This document shows positions 1 to 8,400 of a stretch of DNA of 11,498 nt, piece by piece (positions within the stretch are counted from its first letter, which is position 1; every line of letters starts with the position of its first letter). A model generated the notes under the pieces. It saw only the letters and a program-made list of their open reading frames with translations, had not been told where the DNA came from and did no database searches. A program made the translations under genes and the position numbers. The stretch covers positions 1 through 11,498 of the forward strand of contig NWUY0300135204.1 in NCBI GenBank assembly GCA_004151065.3, given 5' to 3'. Source of the stretch: Larix sibirica (Eukaryota > Streptophyta > Pinopsida > Pinales > Pinaceae).

Positions 1-1036
1 TTAGCCTTAGAAACAATTTCTGGCACAAACACACGTCATTATTTCAGGAAGTAAATTCCGAGCTCCATTTCCAGTCGAACCGTAAGGAATATATCAAAAT
101 GGTTAAAAACCCACTTTTGGAATAGGTCTATTTAGTCTATTCGCGAGCAGTTTTCAAATTTTCGCAACAATTTAGGAGAAAATTGTCCCTGTTCAAGACA
201 ACATTTTCTGGAAATTTCCTGCAGTTGGTTTTGAAACACTGAGTCATCATCCAAGCGACTCCAAATCATGGATTTCAAGGGATTTGACTTTAGTTATCCT
301 CAATTTCCTACAAGAGGACATTGATGGTTTCTATTTTTTGTTTTTTGTTAAAATTTTATTCCAAAAAACTTGCAACAACTTGAGTCTTGTAATTTTTATA
401 AATTGGATAGTTTGAATGTAAAATGGCATAGATATTCCTTTGGTAAAAGAGTAGGGATGGGTTTGAAAGGAGAATACAAGGAGACCTTACTCATGTATAT
501 TTTGTTCTGCATCTAATACAAACGGTGAAATTTCAAGCTTTGTGATCATTTGCTTATTTTACAGACTATGGTTTTCATTTTCATTGTTGTAATCTCTTGT
601 TTTAAAACAGAAAAACTTCTTGCAATGCAATTAGTGATATTTTCTAGTTTAGATCAATGCATAGTTAGAGCTTTTTGTTGATTGCCTGAATCTGAAAGCT
701 GTATTTAAGCATGTATTTTCCAGATCTATGAATCAAACATTGAAATCGGTTCTAATTTATGAATATATAGTTTCCTTCCTATATGTTCATGTAATTTAAT
801 CTTTGCTTGTATCTCAATATTTAGTTTGTTCATTGAGTAATATGCCTATGAGTTTTGAGATTTCATCCTGAGTATTAGACACTTATTAACCCTTGGACCT
901 AAAACCTTATATCCTTGTAACCTTTCCTACTAGATTTACTTTTAAATATGAACTGCATAACCTCAACTGTCCCAAACCTTTAATATGTGCTAAAATTTCC
1001 CTTCAAGCAGTCAAAGGAAAACTTTTAGCACTAACA
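1..1036 (+). repeat. 5' LTR of element A (left end outside window)
   Basis: Bases from about 35 onward match 3669-4367 in direct orientation, including the shared start GTCATTATTTCAGGAAGTAA. The LTR end is placed at 1036 because the sequence reads CTAACA there, five bases before the PBS. TAACA is the inverted complement of TGTTA at the proposed start of the 3' LTR (3543). Projecting from the 3' copy, about 90 bp of this LTR lie left of the window, giving a full length near 1.1 kb. Possible TATA-like strings occur at 702-709 and 764-770 but I cannot assign a promoter. The part from 746 to 1036 has no counterpart elsewhere in the window. Confidence 0.8.
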
Positions 1037-1041
1037 TATTT

Positions 1042-1059
1042 TGGCACCGTTGTCGGGGA
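1042..1059 (+). promoter_or_regulatory. Primer binding site, tRNA-Asp type (element A)
   Basis: TGGCACCGTTGTCGGGGA matches the plant Athila/Tat PBS, TGGCGCCGTTGCCGGGGA, at 16 of 18 positions as I recall that consensus. It is complementary to the 3' end of plant tRNA-Asp, which primes minus-strand DNA synthesis. Both differences (1046 G to A, 1053 C to T) are transitions at CpG sites. It lies five bases after the inferred LTR end, as expected. Confidence 0.85.
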
Positions 1060-1206
1060 CGAAATTGAATATTTTCCCTAGGAGAATGGCAATGATCAAC
1101 TCTAGCTCTTGATGGTGAACAAGAGTTAGACACATTGAAGTGACTGTAATATTTCACCTGACGACTCCATGTTCAAAGAATCCACTTGTGAATCCACTAA
1201 TCCAAA

Positions 1207-2597
1207 ATGACGAGAGATATGGATTCTATCTTAGCTCGAAGATTTGCACCTTTTGATTTTCAGCTATTCCTGGATTTCCTAATGTTGTACCTCATGTAGA
1301 TGAATGGAAAGGTCAAATTCCCAAGTTCAAAGAAGGTACATAAGATAATCCTGCAGAGCACTTGCTTGAATTTCATGAACATATGCATATGATGAACATT
1401 CAACATGAGTATGTGTTGATGAAGTTATTTATCTTTTCATTGGAGGGATATGCTCGTGAGTGGTATAGATCTCTACCTCCTTCTAGCATTTCTTCATTGC
1501 AAGGATTTCATGCAACATTTCATCATCAATATTGAAATAAGTTTTATCAAGTTGATCTGCTTTTTGAAAATTGTTGTGAAGAATTTGAAATGTATGTTCA
1601 ACATGCAATAGGCTATCCTTCTGATTGTAAGGTTGTAAAAGATGTTTATGTTGAAGAAATAGAGGAAGAATCATATGAATCATTCTCTATTTCTCTGGTC
1701 TTGGAAGAATATTTTATTGATTTCCTTAATGATAAGAATGCTGGTAGAAATACTGCATATGTATTTGATATTGTGTCAGATGCTTCTTGTAGTCATTGCT
1801 ATGATGAGATTGTTGCTCGAAATGTTGCTAAAGATCAACATTATTATGATGAAAATCCAAATAGTGAGGAGCGGATTTCTTTTTCAACATTTATTGAACC
1901 TTATAGTAGTCTGTCGTTGTTTGATGACTATGATGAAAGTGATTATCAAATTCATGGCCAACAAATTATATCATTTTATTTAGAAGGATTTGTTCAGGAA
2001 GAAACTTATCAACAACATTATGAAAACAATGAGCCTGTGTATGACAATTATGCATCCAAGTCTTTGGAAGCAAGTGAAGGAGAGGTTGATGTGTTACAAA
2101 ATATGTTTTATTCCTCACCAACTAGTGAGAAGCCATGTTCAAAAATTAGCAAGCTTACATATGCCATTATTGAACCTAGATTTGCATAAAATATTGAACA
2201 AAATGTGATCAGTAGTTACAATAGTTTGCAACCTTTTTCTCTTCCTTTCTCAATCTTCAAAAATGAAGATATCAACATCATCAAAGGAGAAAATTATTCA
2301 CAAGGGCAGATTTTTCATCTGGAACTGAAATATCATGAGTTTTCTGTCAATTAAGAGGTAACTTGTCATGATTTTTCTGATCCGGTGGTTGCCTACATGG
2401 ATTCAAATTTTTTAGGGGTCCAAAATGTTGCAACATTTGGCATGCAATCAAATCGCAGCAGTAAGTATAAGATGTCCATTAGATTTTTGTTGCAAAAATT
2501 TCATTCTTTCAACATTCTCTCATTCATTTGCAAACAATATGATCATTTCATCAGTGAAATGCTTGCAATGTTGCACTGGAAGTCTGATTTTACATGA
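1207..2597 (+). pseudogene. gag: Decayed gag-like ORF of element A with long acidic C-terminal extension
   Basis: The frame starts with MTRDMDSILARRFAPFDF at 1207, shifts once near 1258 (one base seems missing), then stays in a single frame to 2597. In-frame stops lie at 1341, 1533, 2187 and 2352, and the frame ends at 2595. Residues around 1440-1490 read GYAREWYRSLPPSSI, the hallmark of the plant retrotransposon gag domain, which forms the capsid of the virus-like particle. After this comes a stretch rich in Glu and Asp (about 1625-2110, VEEIEEESYESFS at its start) that I do not recognise. I saw no CCHC zinc knuckle. The stretch 1590-2186 is fully open for 199 codons. The upstream ATG at 1086 leads quickly to stops and is not favoured. 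Despite the breaks, roughly 460 codons in essentially one frame suggests the whole length was once coding. No protease follows. Confidence 0.75.
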
Positions 2598-3531
2598 ACA
2601 AAAATGTAGTTGGTTAGTGTAGGTGTGTACATAAATAAGCTCTGTATTTTGAGCATTTGGTTTTCAGAAGTTTACTTTCATCTCTGGGTTTTCAGTTGGA
2701 CTTGGTATGCACCGAATAATGACTACATATCCCAATGGAAACAGAGCACTGGTGCAAGATGTTTTCAGTTGGCATTATGAATATTTTTAATTTGAAGTAT
2801 GGATATTTTTAGTTTGTAGAATGGTTTTAGTTTTCAGTTTGTATCTAGAGCATGTTGCTTTGCAGTGGATGGATTGTTTTAAGAACAGGGTAACAAATTG
2901 CAGATTTCAAGATGAAGGAACAGGTCTGTAGGTTCTTATCACCTCACAGGGAAGTGTTATCCCCAAATGAAGGCAGTGTTGGTACTAAAAACTACCACCT
3001 AAAATTTTCCCTAATTACCTAAAAATGAAACCTTTAGGGTGGATCTACCAAAATCATAATGCCTGTAGATCCTCTTTCCAGTCCAACTTCTGATCTTTGA
3101 TTCCCATATTTGCTTATTATTTACTAAATTTTGCTTGAGTTTGATTGCTTTTCACAAGTTGATTAATTGCATGATTTATGGAAAATTCATAGTATGTAGA
3201 GATGTTTTGTTACACTTTAATCATGTGCAGGTGGTGTTTTTCATCTTTATTTTACATTTTTCAAGAGTTTTACCATTCTATAGCGAAATGTTGAAGTTCT
3301 ATTTGTATCAGCATTATAGAATGAATTTTCATTCTTCAGCGAAAATTCAATCTGGCTTATGTACAGGTGTTGCAGAATGAGCCCTTATCCTTCAATATGC
3401 TACAAAATGAGCTTCAATTCTGTAGTAGAAGGTTATTTTGGTAATATCCAGGCATTGAAGAATCATAATTAATAATGTAGCGAAGGATTAATTTTGTCGG
3501 TGTGAAGTTGCTGCAGAATTTCATCAAAGTT
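2598..3531 (+). other. Non-coding internal region of element A, no pol or env seen
   Basis: This stretch between the gag-like frame and the purine tract has no long frame with recognisable similarity on either strand. It is AT-rich and contains two adjacent inverted repeats at 2995-3072 and a loosely repeated AATGAGC motif near 3376-3413. In an autonomous Athila-type element, pol and an envelope-like gene would be found between gag and the 3' LTR. Here only about 0.9 kb without coding features separates them. I see no internal promoter or host gene. Confidence 0.55.
2995..3072 (+). repeat. Two adjacent inverted repeats (possible RNA hairpins) in element A
   Basis: CCACCTAAA (2995-3003) can pair with TTTAGGGTGG (3033-3042), leaving one bulged base. 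GGATCTAC (3041-3048) pairs perfectly with GTAGATCC (3065-3072) around a 16-base loop. The two stems share bases 3041-3042, so they would be nearly stacked or alternative. Whether they form in the element RNA is unknown, and an AT-rich sequence will contain some short inverted repeats by chance. Confidence 0.35.
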
Positions 3532-3542
3532 GAAAGAATAAA
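3532..3542 (+). promoter_or_regulatory. Candidate polypurine tract of element A
   Basis: GAAAGAATAAA sits directly before TGTTACATT, the inferred start of the 3' LTR. A purine-rich tract at this place primes plus-strand DNA synthesis in LTR retrotransposons. It contains one T and is short, so the call rests mainly on position. Confidence 0.45.
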
Positions 3543-4367
3543 TGTTACATTAAAACTTCCCACCACCTTTGAATTCAATCTTATTGGCCATCAAGTTAGT
3601 CTTCATGGCCATCAGCCTATGCACAAGAGAGTTTCATGGTTTAAAACATGTGCCAACTGTCAATTCTCGTCATTATTTCAGGAAGTAAATGTTGGGCTCC
3701 ATTTACGACCAAACCACAAGGAATCTATTCAAACGGTTGAAAACCCACTTCTGAAATTGGTCTATTTAGTCTACTCGCAAGCGATTTTCAATTTTTTGCA
3801 ACAATTTTAGAGAAAATTGTCTCTGTTCAAGACAACGTTTTCCAAAAAGTTCCCGCGACCGGTTTTCAAACGCTGAGTCATCATCTAATAGACTCCACCT
3901 CATGGATTTGAAGGGATTCGACTTCAATTATCCTCAATTTCTTGCAAGAGATCATTGATGATTTCTATTTTTAGTTTTTTCTTAAAATTTTGTTCCAAAA
4001 ATCTTGCAACATCTTGAGTCTTGTAATTTTTATAAATTGGATAGTTTGAATGTAAAATGGAAGAGATCTTCCTTTGGGAAGAGAGTAGGGATGGGTTCGA
4101 AAGGAGAATACAAGGAGACCTTACTCATGTATATGTTGTTCTGCATCTAATACAAACAATGAAATTTCAAGCTCCATGATCATTTGCTTATTTTATAGAC
4201 TGTGGTTTTCATTTTCATTGTTGTAATCTCTTGTTTTAAAACAAAAAAACTTCTTGCAATGCAATTGGTGACATTTTCTAGTTCAAATCAATGCACGGTG
4301 ATATTTTTATGTTGATTTCCTGAATCTGAAAGTTGTATTTAAGCATATATTTTCCATATCTATGAAT
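3543..4367 (+). repeat. 3' LTR of element A, truncated at its 3' end
   Basis: From 3669 to 4367 this is a direct repeat of about 35-745. By hand count the first ~350 aligned bases differ at roughly 59 positions and the next ~365 at roughly 30. The start is set at TGTTACATT (3543), which pairs with the TAACA end of the 5' LTR. Homology stops after CTATGAATGA at 4367, so about 300 bp corresponding to 746-1036 are missing and element B sequence follows at once. An apparent ORF of 102 codons at 3502-3810 lies across the LTR start and is not considered a gene. Confidence 0.8.
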
Positions 4368-4374
4368 GATCCTT

Positions 4375-4440
4375 GCCACTCTGTTCACCCGCAATTGGTG
4401 ACCTCGAGAAATGTTTGGCCACTCTGTTCACCCGCAATTG
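4375..4440 (+). repeat. Short direct duplication at the A/B joint
   Basis: A 23-base string starting GCCACTCTGTTC occurs at 4375-4397 and again, identical, at 4418-4440, 43 bases apart. The second copy is continuous with the protease frame; the first lies against the truncated LTR. Twelve of the bases just after the first copy's core, GCAATTGGTGAC (4391-4402), also occur in the adjacent LTR at 4261-4272. Confidence 0.9.
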
Positions 4441-4746
4441 TCAAATAAAAATTTCCTTGCTACTTTGATCCTTGATAATGGGTGTCAAAAAAGCCTTGTC
4501 TCCCATGACCTGGTGCAACGACTAGGTCTTCCAACTACCCCCTACCAGTTGGGGTTGGTACAAAAATATGTCCCTCATCTAACAATTTCCCAATGCTGTG
4601 CAGACACATTCACCATTGACCCTTTCCAAGATACTGTGAATTGTGATGTTTCTCCCCCAGACTGTGTAGAGATTTATTTGGTAGTTCCTTACCAACAATA
4701 TCGTCATGTTGTCTACCATGCTCAGACACATCATTATCACCTTTAA
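4411..4746 (+). pseudogene. pol: Retropepsin-like protease domain of element B pol
   Basis: The open stretch of 111 codons reads LILDNGCQKSLVSHDLV near residues 19-35. This corresponds to the active-site motif of gypsy aspartic proteases (usually DSG or DTG plus a following hydrophobic stretch); here it is DNG, with the catalytic Asp at 4474-4476 kept. RLGLPTT follows, then residues such as DTVNCDVSPPDCVEI and VVYHAQTHHYHL that match the tail typical of plant gypsy protease regions. The family enzyme cleaves Gag-Pol as a homodimer. The stop after 4746 breaks the polyprotein before RT. The ATG at 4411 is unlikely to be a natural start because the natural polyprotein would extend upstream into the missing gag. 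Confidence 0.75.
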
Positions 4747-4943
4747 CACGAGGGCCATACCTATGTACTCGCATGCTCTACCATCAATCTATCTACCCCT
4801 TTGAAATAAATCGTTGAAATTAAACAAGTTAGCTTGCACAAATATGTACCCTTATGTTAGGTGCACCATTTCGAACCTAACAATCAAAACCATCTAATGG
4901 CTCCTGTAAAGGTTCCTATGCTGATGAATTCATTAATGTTTTT
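4747..4943 (+). other. Degenerate protease-RT linker of element B
   Basis: After the stop at 4744-4746 the frame can still be read as HEGHTYVLA and then breaks up. This is the variable linker between protease and RT in chromoviruses. No separate gene is seen here. The ORF at 4861-5148 is out of frame with the RT and is treated as spurious. Confidence 0.5.
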
Positions 4944-6220
4944 GAGCCTCAAGCAGAACTCCCTCCTCATCACTCCATCGAGCACAACATTGATCTTATT
5001 CCCAGTTTATCCTTACCCAATGCTTTGTTCTACTACCTTTCTCCTCATGAGGATGCGTAAATTGAGCGCCAACATCATCACCTTCTGGATTCTAGAAACA
5101 TCTAACCCAATTCCTCTCCTTGTGCCTCCCTGCCTTTATCATCCCTAAGAAGGAGTCTAATGAGTGGCTCCTAATCATCAACTATCATGCCCTTAATAAA
5201 GTTACCATCAAGAATTGATAGTGTTTTCCTTAGATCCACGATCTGGTGGACCACTTGTGGGGTCCTCACTTCTTCACAAATATGGAATTTATGGCAAGCT
5301 ATCACTTAGTTGGGATGCATGTTGTGGACACATGGAAAACCACATTTAAGAAAAAAATTGGTCTCTATGAATGGATGCTCATGCCGTTTGGGATTACCGA
5401 TGCTCCTGCCACCTTTATGTGGTTGATTAATGATATCTTCATATCACACTTGGGTTGATTTGTATTCATTTACGTGGAAGAAATTGTGATATTCAACAAC
5501 TCCTAGGAGGCACATATGCAACATGTGTGCTTAGTGCTAGATATTATGTGCACTCACAAACTCCATGTGAAAGAGGGTAAATCCTATTTTGGACAGAACT
5601 CAATTTAGTATCTCAACTTTATACTGGATCAGGAAGGTGTCCACTTAGATTCGTCTTGGGTTGAAGCCTTGGCCCAGTGTCCTTCTACTTCCAACACTCT
5701 TGAATTGAAAAGATTCATGGGAAATACCATTTTTTACCGGAAATTCATGGCTAATTTCTCTCACTTGGAACACTCACTCCATACACTATATAACCGAGAC
5801 AACTTCCTTTAGAGTGTTTTCACTTAATAATTTCAAAAAATCAAGGATGCTTTGTGTTCATCCCCTATGCTTTGATTGCCTGATCTCACTCAACCTTTTG
5901 AGATTGAAACAGATGCCTCATAGTATGCCATTGGAGTTGTGCTTAAATAGGGAGGCCATTCTGTGTCCTATCACTCTAAGACTCTTACAGATGCCAAGAT
6001 GAACTGCAATACATATGATAAGGAATTATATAGTCTTGTTTAGGCCTTGAAGCAATGGAGACAATAGATATTAGATGAGGAATTTTATCAATTCTCAATC
6101 TAAAATGCAAGACCATTTTCATCTCAAGTCGGTGGCCTATATTCAACCATTCCATCTGGTTATCAAATATAAGCACGGAACTACTAATAAGATGGCATAT
6201 ATGTTGAGTCATCCACCTAC
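4944..6220 (+). pseudogene. pol: Reverse transcriptase and RNase H domains of element B pol
   Basis: The region opens with LPPHHSIEHNIDLIP and YYLSPHE (frame starting 4944), then moves to the frame of 5129-6070, which reads AFIIPKK, NYHALNKVTIKN, LYEWMLMPFGITDAPATFM and FVFIYVEEIVIF. These are RT fingers and palm motifs of Ty3/gypsy elements. Motif A has Glu (5285-5287) where Asp is expected, and the catalytic YxDD is YVEE (5471-5482), so polymerase activity is not expected. About a dozen stops interrupt the frame. RNase H follows: FEIETDAS keeps its first Asp (5912-5914) and YDKELYSLV its Glu (6023-6025). The segment with the family's HTDH motif seems deleted near 6070-6085, where the frame changes to read INSQSK, FHLVIKY and MLSHPP. 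The family copies element RNA into DNA in cytoplasmic particles. Confidence 0.85.
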
Positions 6221-6265
6221 TCAGTTTTTACAGTTGTTAGAAGTGCATTGTGCATCCCATGATAG

Positions 6266-7490
6266 ATGGAAGGCGTTATATGCTTCTTACCCTTTTTGGT
6301 GGGTGTTCAGAATGCCTTGCTTCAACCCATTGTAGTGAATCAAAAACCATTATTATATTACACCATTAGATATGGATGGTTGTACAAATTGAACCAGTTT
6401 TATGTCCCTCAATCAGATGATCACCCACTATTGGTTCACGAGGCCCATGCCTCCTCTTGAGGTGGACATTTTGGGACTGCTAAAACTCTCCATAACCTTT
6501 AACACCACTTTTATTGGCCTGCAATGAAAAAGAAAGTGGATAAGCTTGTTCGGGATTCCCCCCTTTGCATCCAAAGTAAGCCATCCAATCATACACATGG
6601 CCTTTACCATCCCCTCCCCATTCCATCCACACCATAGAGTCCATCTCCATGGATTTCAAGAGTGGCCTCCCTACCACATTGCATAAGCATGATGCCATTT
6701 GGGTGGTTGTCTTCCAATTTTCCAAGATGGTCGATTTCCTCTCCTACCATAAGACCACTGAGCTCTTTTTTACTCACATGTGGACACATTTTGGACTACC
6801 TAGAAGTATCATCTGGATCACAACTCATGTTTTTCAATACATTTTGGAAAACATTGTGTTCTCTCCTTGGATATCAGCTCGGTTTTTCCACTGATTTTCA
6901 CCCACAGTCTGATGGGTAGATTGAAGTAGTGAATCGTACCTTGGTTCATTCTCTCCACATTTACTTTGCCAAAAACCACCAATGGGATTCCTATCTTCAT
7001 GTGATGCAACATAGATACAACCAATCCATCCATTCCTCCACCAACCTTTATCCTTTCGAGGTATTTTTTGGTTATCATCTCTTGGACCCTTCTTAATTGC
7101 CACTAACTCTCACTCCTTCTAGTTGACGCATTAGCAGTGGTAACAACACTCAACTTGGTATTTTATACAAACCTTGGAACAAAAGCAATCACAAGTCTCA
7201 ACTACTCTTCAAGCCGCCCAAGACCGTACCAAGCAACAATAATATCATGATCAACATCACACTCCATTATTAGTTTAGTTGGGGGATCACATATTTTTAT
7301 TTCTAGAGAACAACATTTTAAGGGTAATATCATCACAAGCTCCATCCCCTCAGATATGGTCCTTAAATAGTCCTAGAAATGATTGGTGAAAATGCATATC
7401 GGTTGGATGTTCCTTCTTAGTAGGGCATTCATGATGTCATCAATGTCAATAATTTGAATCTCTTTGAACCACCCATTCTATAGGAATCAG
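6266..7490 (+). pseudogene. pol: Integrase of element B: zinc domain, catalytic core, GPY/F motif
   Basis: The zinc domain reads VHEAHASS, GGHFGTAKTLH and FYWPAMKKKV, with the last pair RDSPLC, so the first Cys of HHCC is Ser. The core starts MDFKSGLPTT (first catalytic Asp kept, at 6652-6654), HDAIWVVVFQFSKM and WTHFGLPRSII. The second catalytic Asp region (usually SDRD) reads WITTH, and the frame shifts just after. It resumes with FNTFWKTLCSLLG, FHPQSDG and IEVVNRTL, keeping the catalytic Glu at 6923-6925, and ends near 7096 after PFEVFFGYH. After a degenerate linker (LQAAQDRTKQ near 7208), YGP and MIGENAYRLDVPS (7355-7425) mark the GPY/F module. The enzyme would insert element DNA into chromosomes; this copy cannot. 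Antisense ORFs at 6428-7103 are shadows of this region. Confidence 0.85.
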
Positions 7491-7539
7491 TCACCATCCA
7501 TCATCCAATTGACCACATCCTAGACTTTCAGCCTCCATT

Positions 7540-7720
7540 AGTCCCAAATACTCTATTGGATACCATGATAAGAACTACTAGGTAGTAACAACATATATCT
7601 CATCTTGTAGGCCTAAAAGGCCATTCACCAGCATGGGCCAAGTGGTTCTCATATTCTGGTTTACAGTGAAATTTTTCTTACCTCATGGTGGAAATCGGGA
7701 TGCTTTTGACCCTAAACAAG
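7540..7720 (+). pseudogene. pol: Remnant chromodomain at the C-terminus of element B integrase
   Basis: In the frame of the GPY/F module, the reading TMIRTTR is followed by two stops and then ISHLVGLKGHSPAWAKWF (about 7594-7650). This corresponds to the Y-L-V-x-W-K-G and A-x-W core of chromodomains on plant chromovirus integrases. In the family the domain steers integration to chromatin with particular histone marks. The tryptophan before KG is Leu here. The frame runs on with further stops to about 7800. The match is short but sits exactly where a chromodomain is expected. Confidence 0.6.
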
Positions 7721-7784
7721 GAGGAATTGAACCAGGATGAAGGGCGCAAGCCTTCATTACCCAATCGGGGTCGGCAAAGCAATT

Positions 7785-7996
7785 CTTCTAAGGAGTAACT
7801 CTCTCCCATAGAAACACCTTTTGTTGTGTGAATGAGACCTTTTTGTAAACAATTCTAGTTAGTTAGTTGTTAGAGGTAGCGGGTTAGTTAGATCATATTG
7901 ACATGGTCAACCTCTTTTATATTAGTAGCTATATATAAAGTTTCCTTTTCTCAATAATAAGGATGACGTTGTTTGTTTATTTCTCATCGTTTCTCA
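7785..7996 (+). repeat. Probable 3' LTR of element B
   Basis: Downstream of the pol remnant lies a short promoter-like stretch with GTTAGTTAGTTG-type repeats (7858-7891), a TATA-like string TATATATAAAG (7930-7940) and AATAATAA (7953-7960). Such strings are typical of short chromovirus LTRs. No second LTR copy is present for comparison, so both ends are guesses: the start lies after AAGGAG near 7785 and the end at TTTCTCA near 7996. Confidence 0.45.
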
Positions 7997-8055
7997 TGAG
8001 ATTGATTATGCTTATATGTTGTTAATATTACTATATATATATGTAAGTAGATAAG

Positions 8056-8400
8056 TGTGGGGGATCAATGCCCCCAAAAGAAAAAAATTGGTTCATTTTT
8101 GGTATGTTTTGAGTTGTTTTCAAACCATGGTTTTGTGGCCCATTGTAAAGTAATTTTTATCAAGGAATTGCGGTTGTAATCTAATATAGGTTAATGGATT
8201 AGGGTNTTTGGATACTATAACATTGCATTGTAAACATAAAATATAATAAAATGAGATGGAGAACGGACAAACTCTCATGCATGTTGGATTTCCCAGTTTT
8301 GGGTTTCCAGGTTAAATTTCTATGTAATGTGTGTGAGCCATTGTTAATTGTCGTGTTTTAGATCTTGTTTAATATTGATTTTCTTTACACAGGTTTATCA
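8056..8400 (+). repeat. Orphan copia-LTR-like fragment
   Basis: The stretch 8283-8352 (GTTGGATTTCCCAG, then GGTTTCCAGGTTAAATTTCT, then GCCATTGTTAAT) resembles the U5 side of element D's LTR at 10809-10880 (GTTGGTTTCCCCC, GGGGTTTTCAGGGTAATTTC, GCCATTGCTTTAT). A start at TGTGGGGG (8056) and an end near 8389-8400 would fit an LTR. No PBS, internal region or target duplication was found. It may be a solo LTR or a fragment. One base (8206) is undetermined (N). Confidence 0.4.
8058..8076 (+). repeat. Perfect 6-bp inverted repeat
   Basis: TGGGGG (8058-8063) and CCCCCA (8071-8076) flank a 7-base spacer. It is GC-rich in an AT-rich setting and lies at the inferred start of the orphan LTR. Its role is unknown. 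Confidence 0.6.

Larger units (their letters stand above)
1..4367 (+). mobile_element. Element A: non-autonomous Athila/Tat-like LTR retrotransposon (gag only)
   Basis: A long direct repeat (about 35-745 and 3669-4367) brackets an internal region with a tRNA-Asp-type PBS, a gag-like frame and a purine tract next to the second repeat. This is the order expected of an LTR retrotransposon on the plus strand. The PBS type is known from the Athila and Tat lineages of plant Ty3/gypsy elements. Nothing resembling protease, RT, RNase H, integrase or an envelope-like protein was seen between the gag frame and the 3' LTR, so I infer a non-autonomous element. The 5' LTR starts outside the window and the 3' LTR is cut at about 4367, where element B begins. 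An alternative is an autonomous element that lost pol by internal deletion. Confidence 0.75.
4368..7996 (+). mobile_element. Element B: 5'-truncated Ty3/gypsy chromovirus
   Basis: Protease, RT, RNase H, integrase with GPY/F motif and a C-terminal chromodomain appear in that order on the plus strand. That is the gypsy order (integrase after RT), with the chromodomain typical of plant chromoviruses (Tekay, Reina, CRM and related lineages; I cannot say which). Gag, PBS and 5' LTR are absent: the element starts within pol at the joint with element A's truncated LTR. A promoter-like AT-rich stretch near 7785-7996 is probably its 3' LTR. Stops and frameshifts are dense, so it is long dead. Confidence 0.85.

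Noticed and set aside
893-1081. 62-codon plus-strand ORF over the LTR end and PBS
   Set aside because: It spans the LTR/PBS boundary, shows no motif and is explained by those features.
2598-3531. Possible envelope-like gene as in some Athila elements
   Set aside because: No long frame, signal peptide or transmembrane pattern is maintained; the 81-codon ORF at 3135 is isolated, with nothing recognisable.
3502-3810. 102-codon ORF on the plus strand
   Set aside because: It crosses the inferred start of the 3' LTR and runs inside it. The equivalent reading of the 5' LTR has a stop and no family motif was recognised.
6428-7103. Several overlapping minus-strand ORFs of 60-89 codons
   Set aside because: They are antisense to the integrase of element B, whose conserved motifs are on the plus strand.
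8032-8042. TATATATATAT run as a microsatellite
   Set aside because: Eleven bases is too short to call a meaningful repeat in AT-rich DNA.
8058-8076. GC-rich hairpin as a transcription terminator
   Set aside because: The setting is plant nuclear repeat DNA, where intrinsic bacterial-type terminators do not apply; it is kept only as an inverted repeat.
8206-8206. Ambiguous base N as a gap or joint
   Set aside because: A single N within continuous sequence is most likely a low-quality base call.
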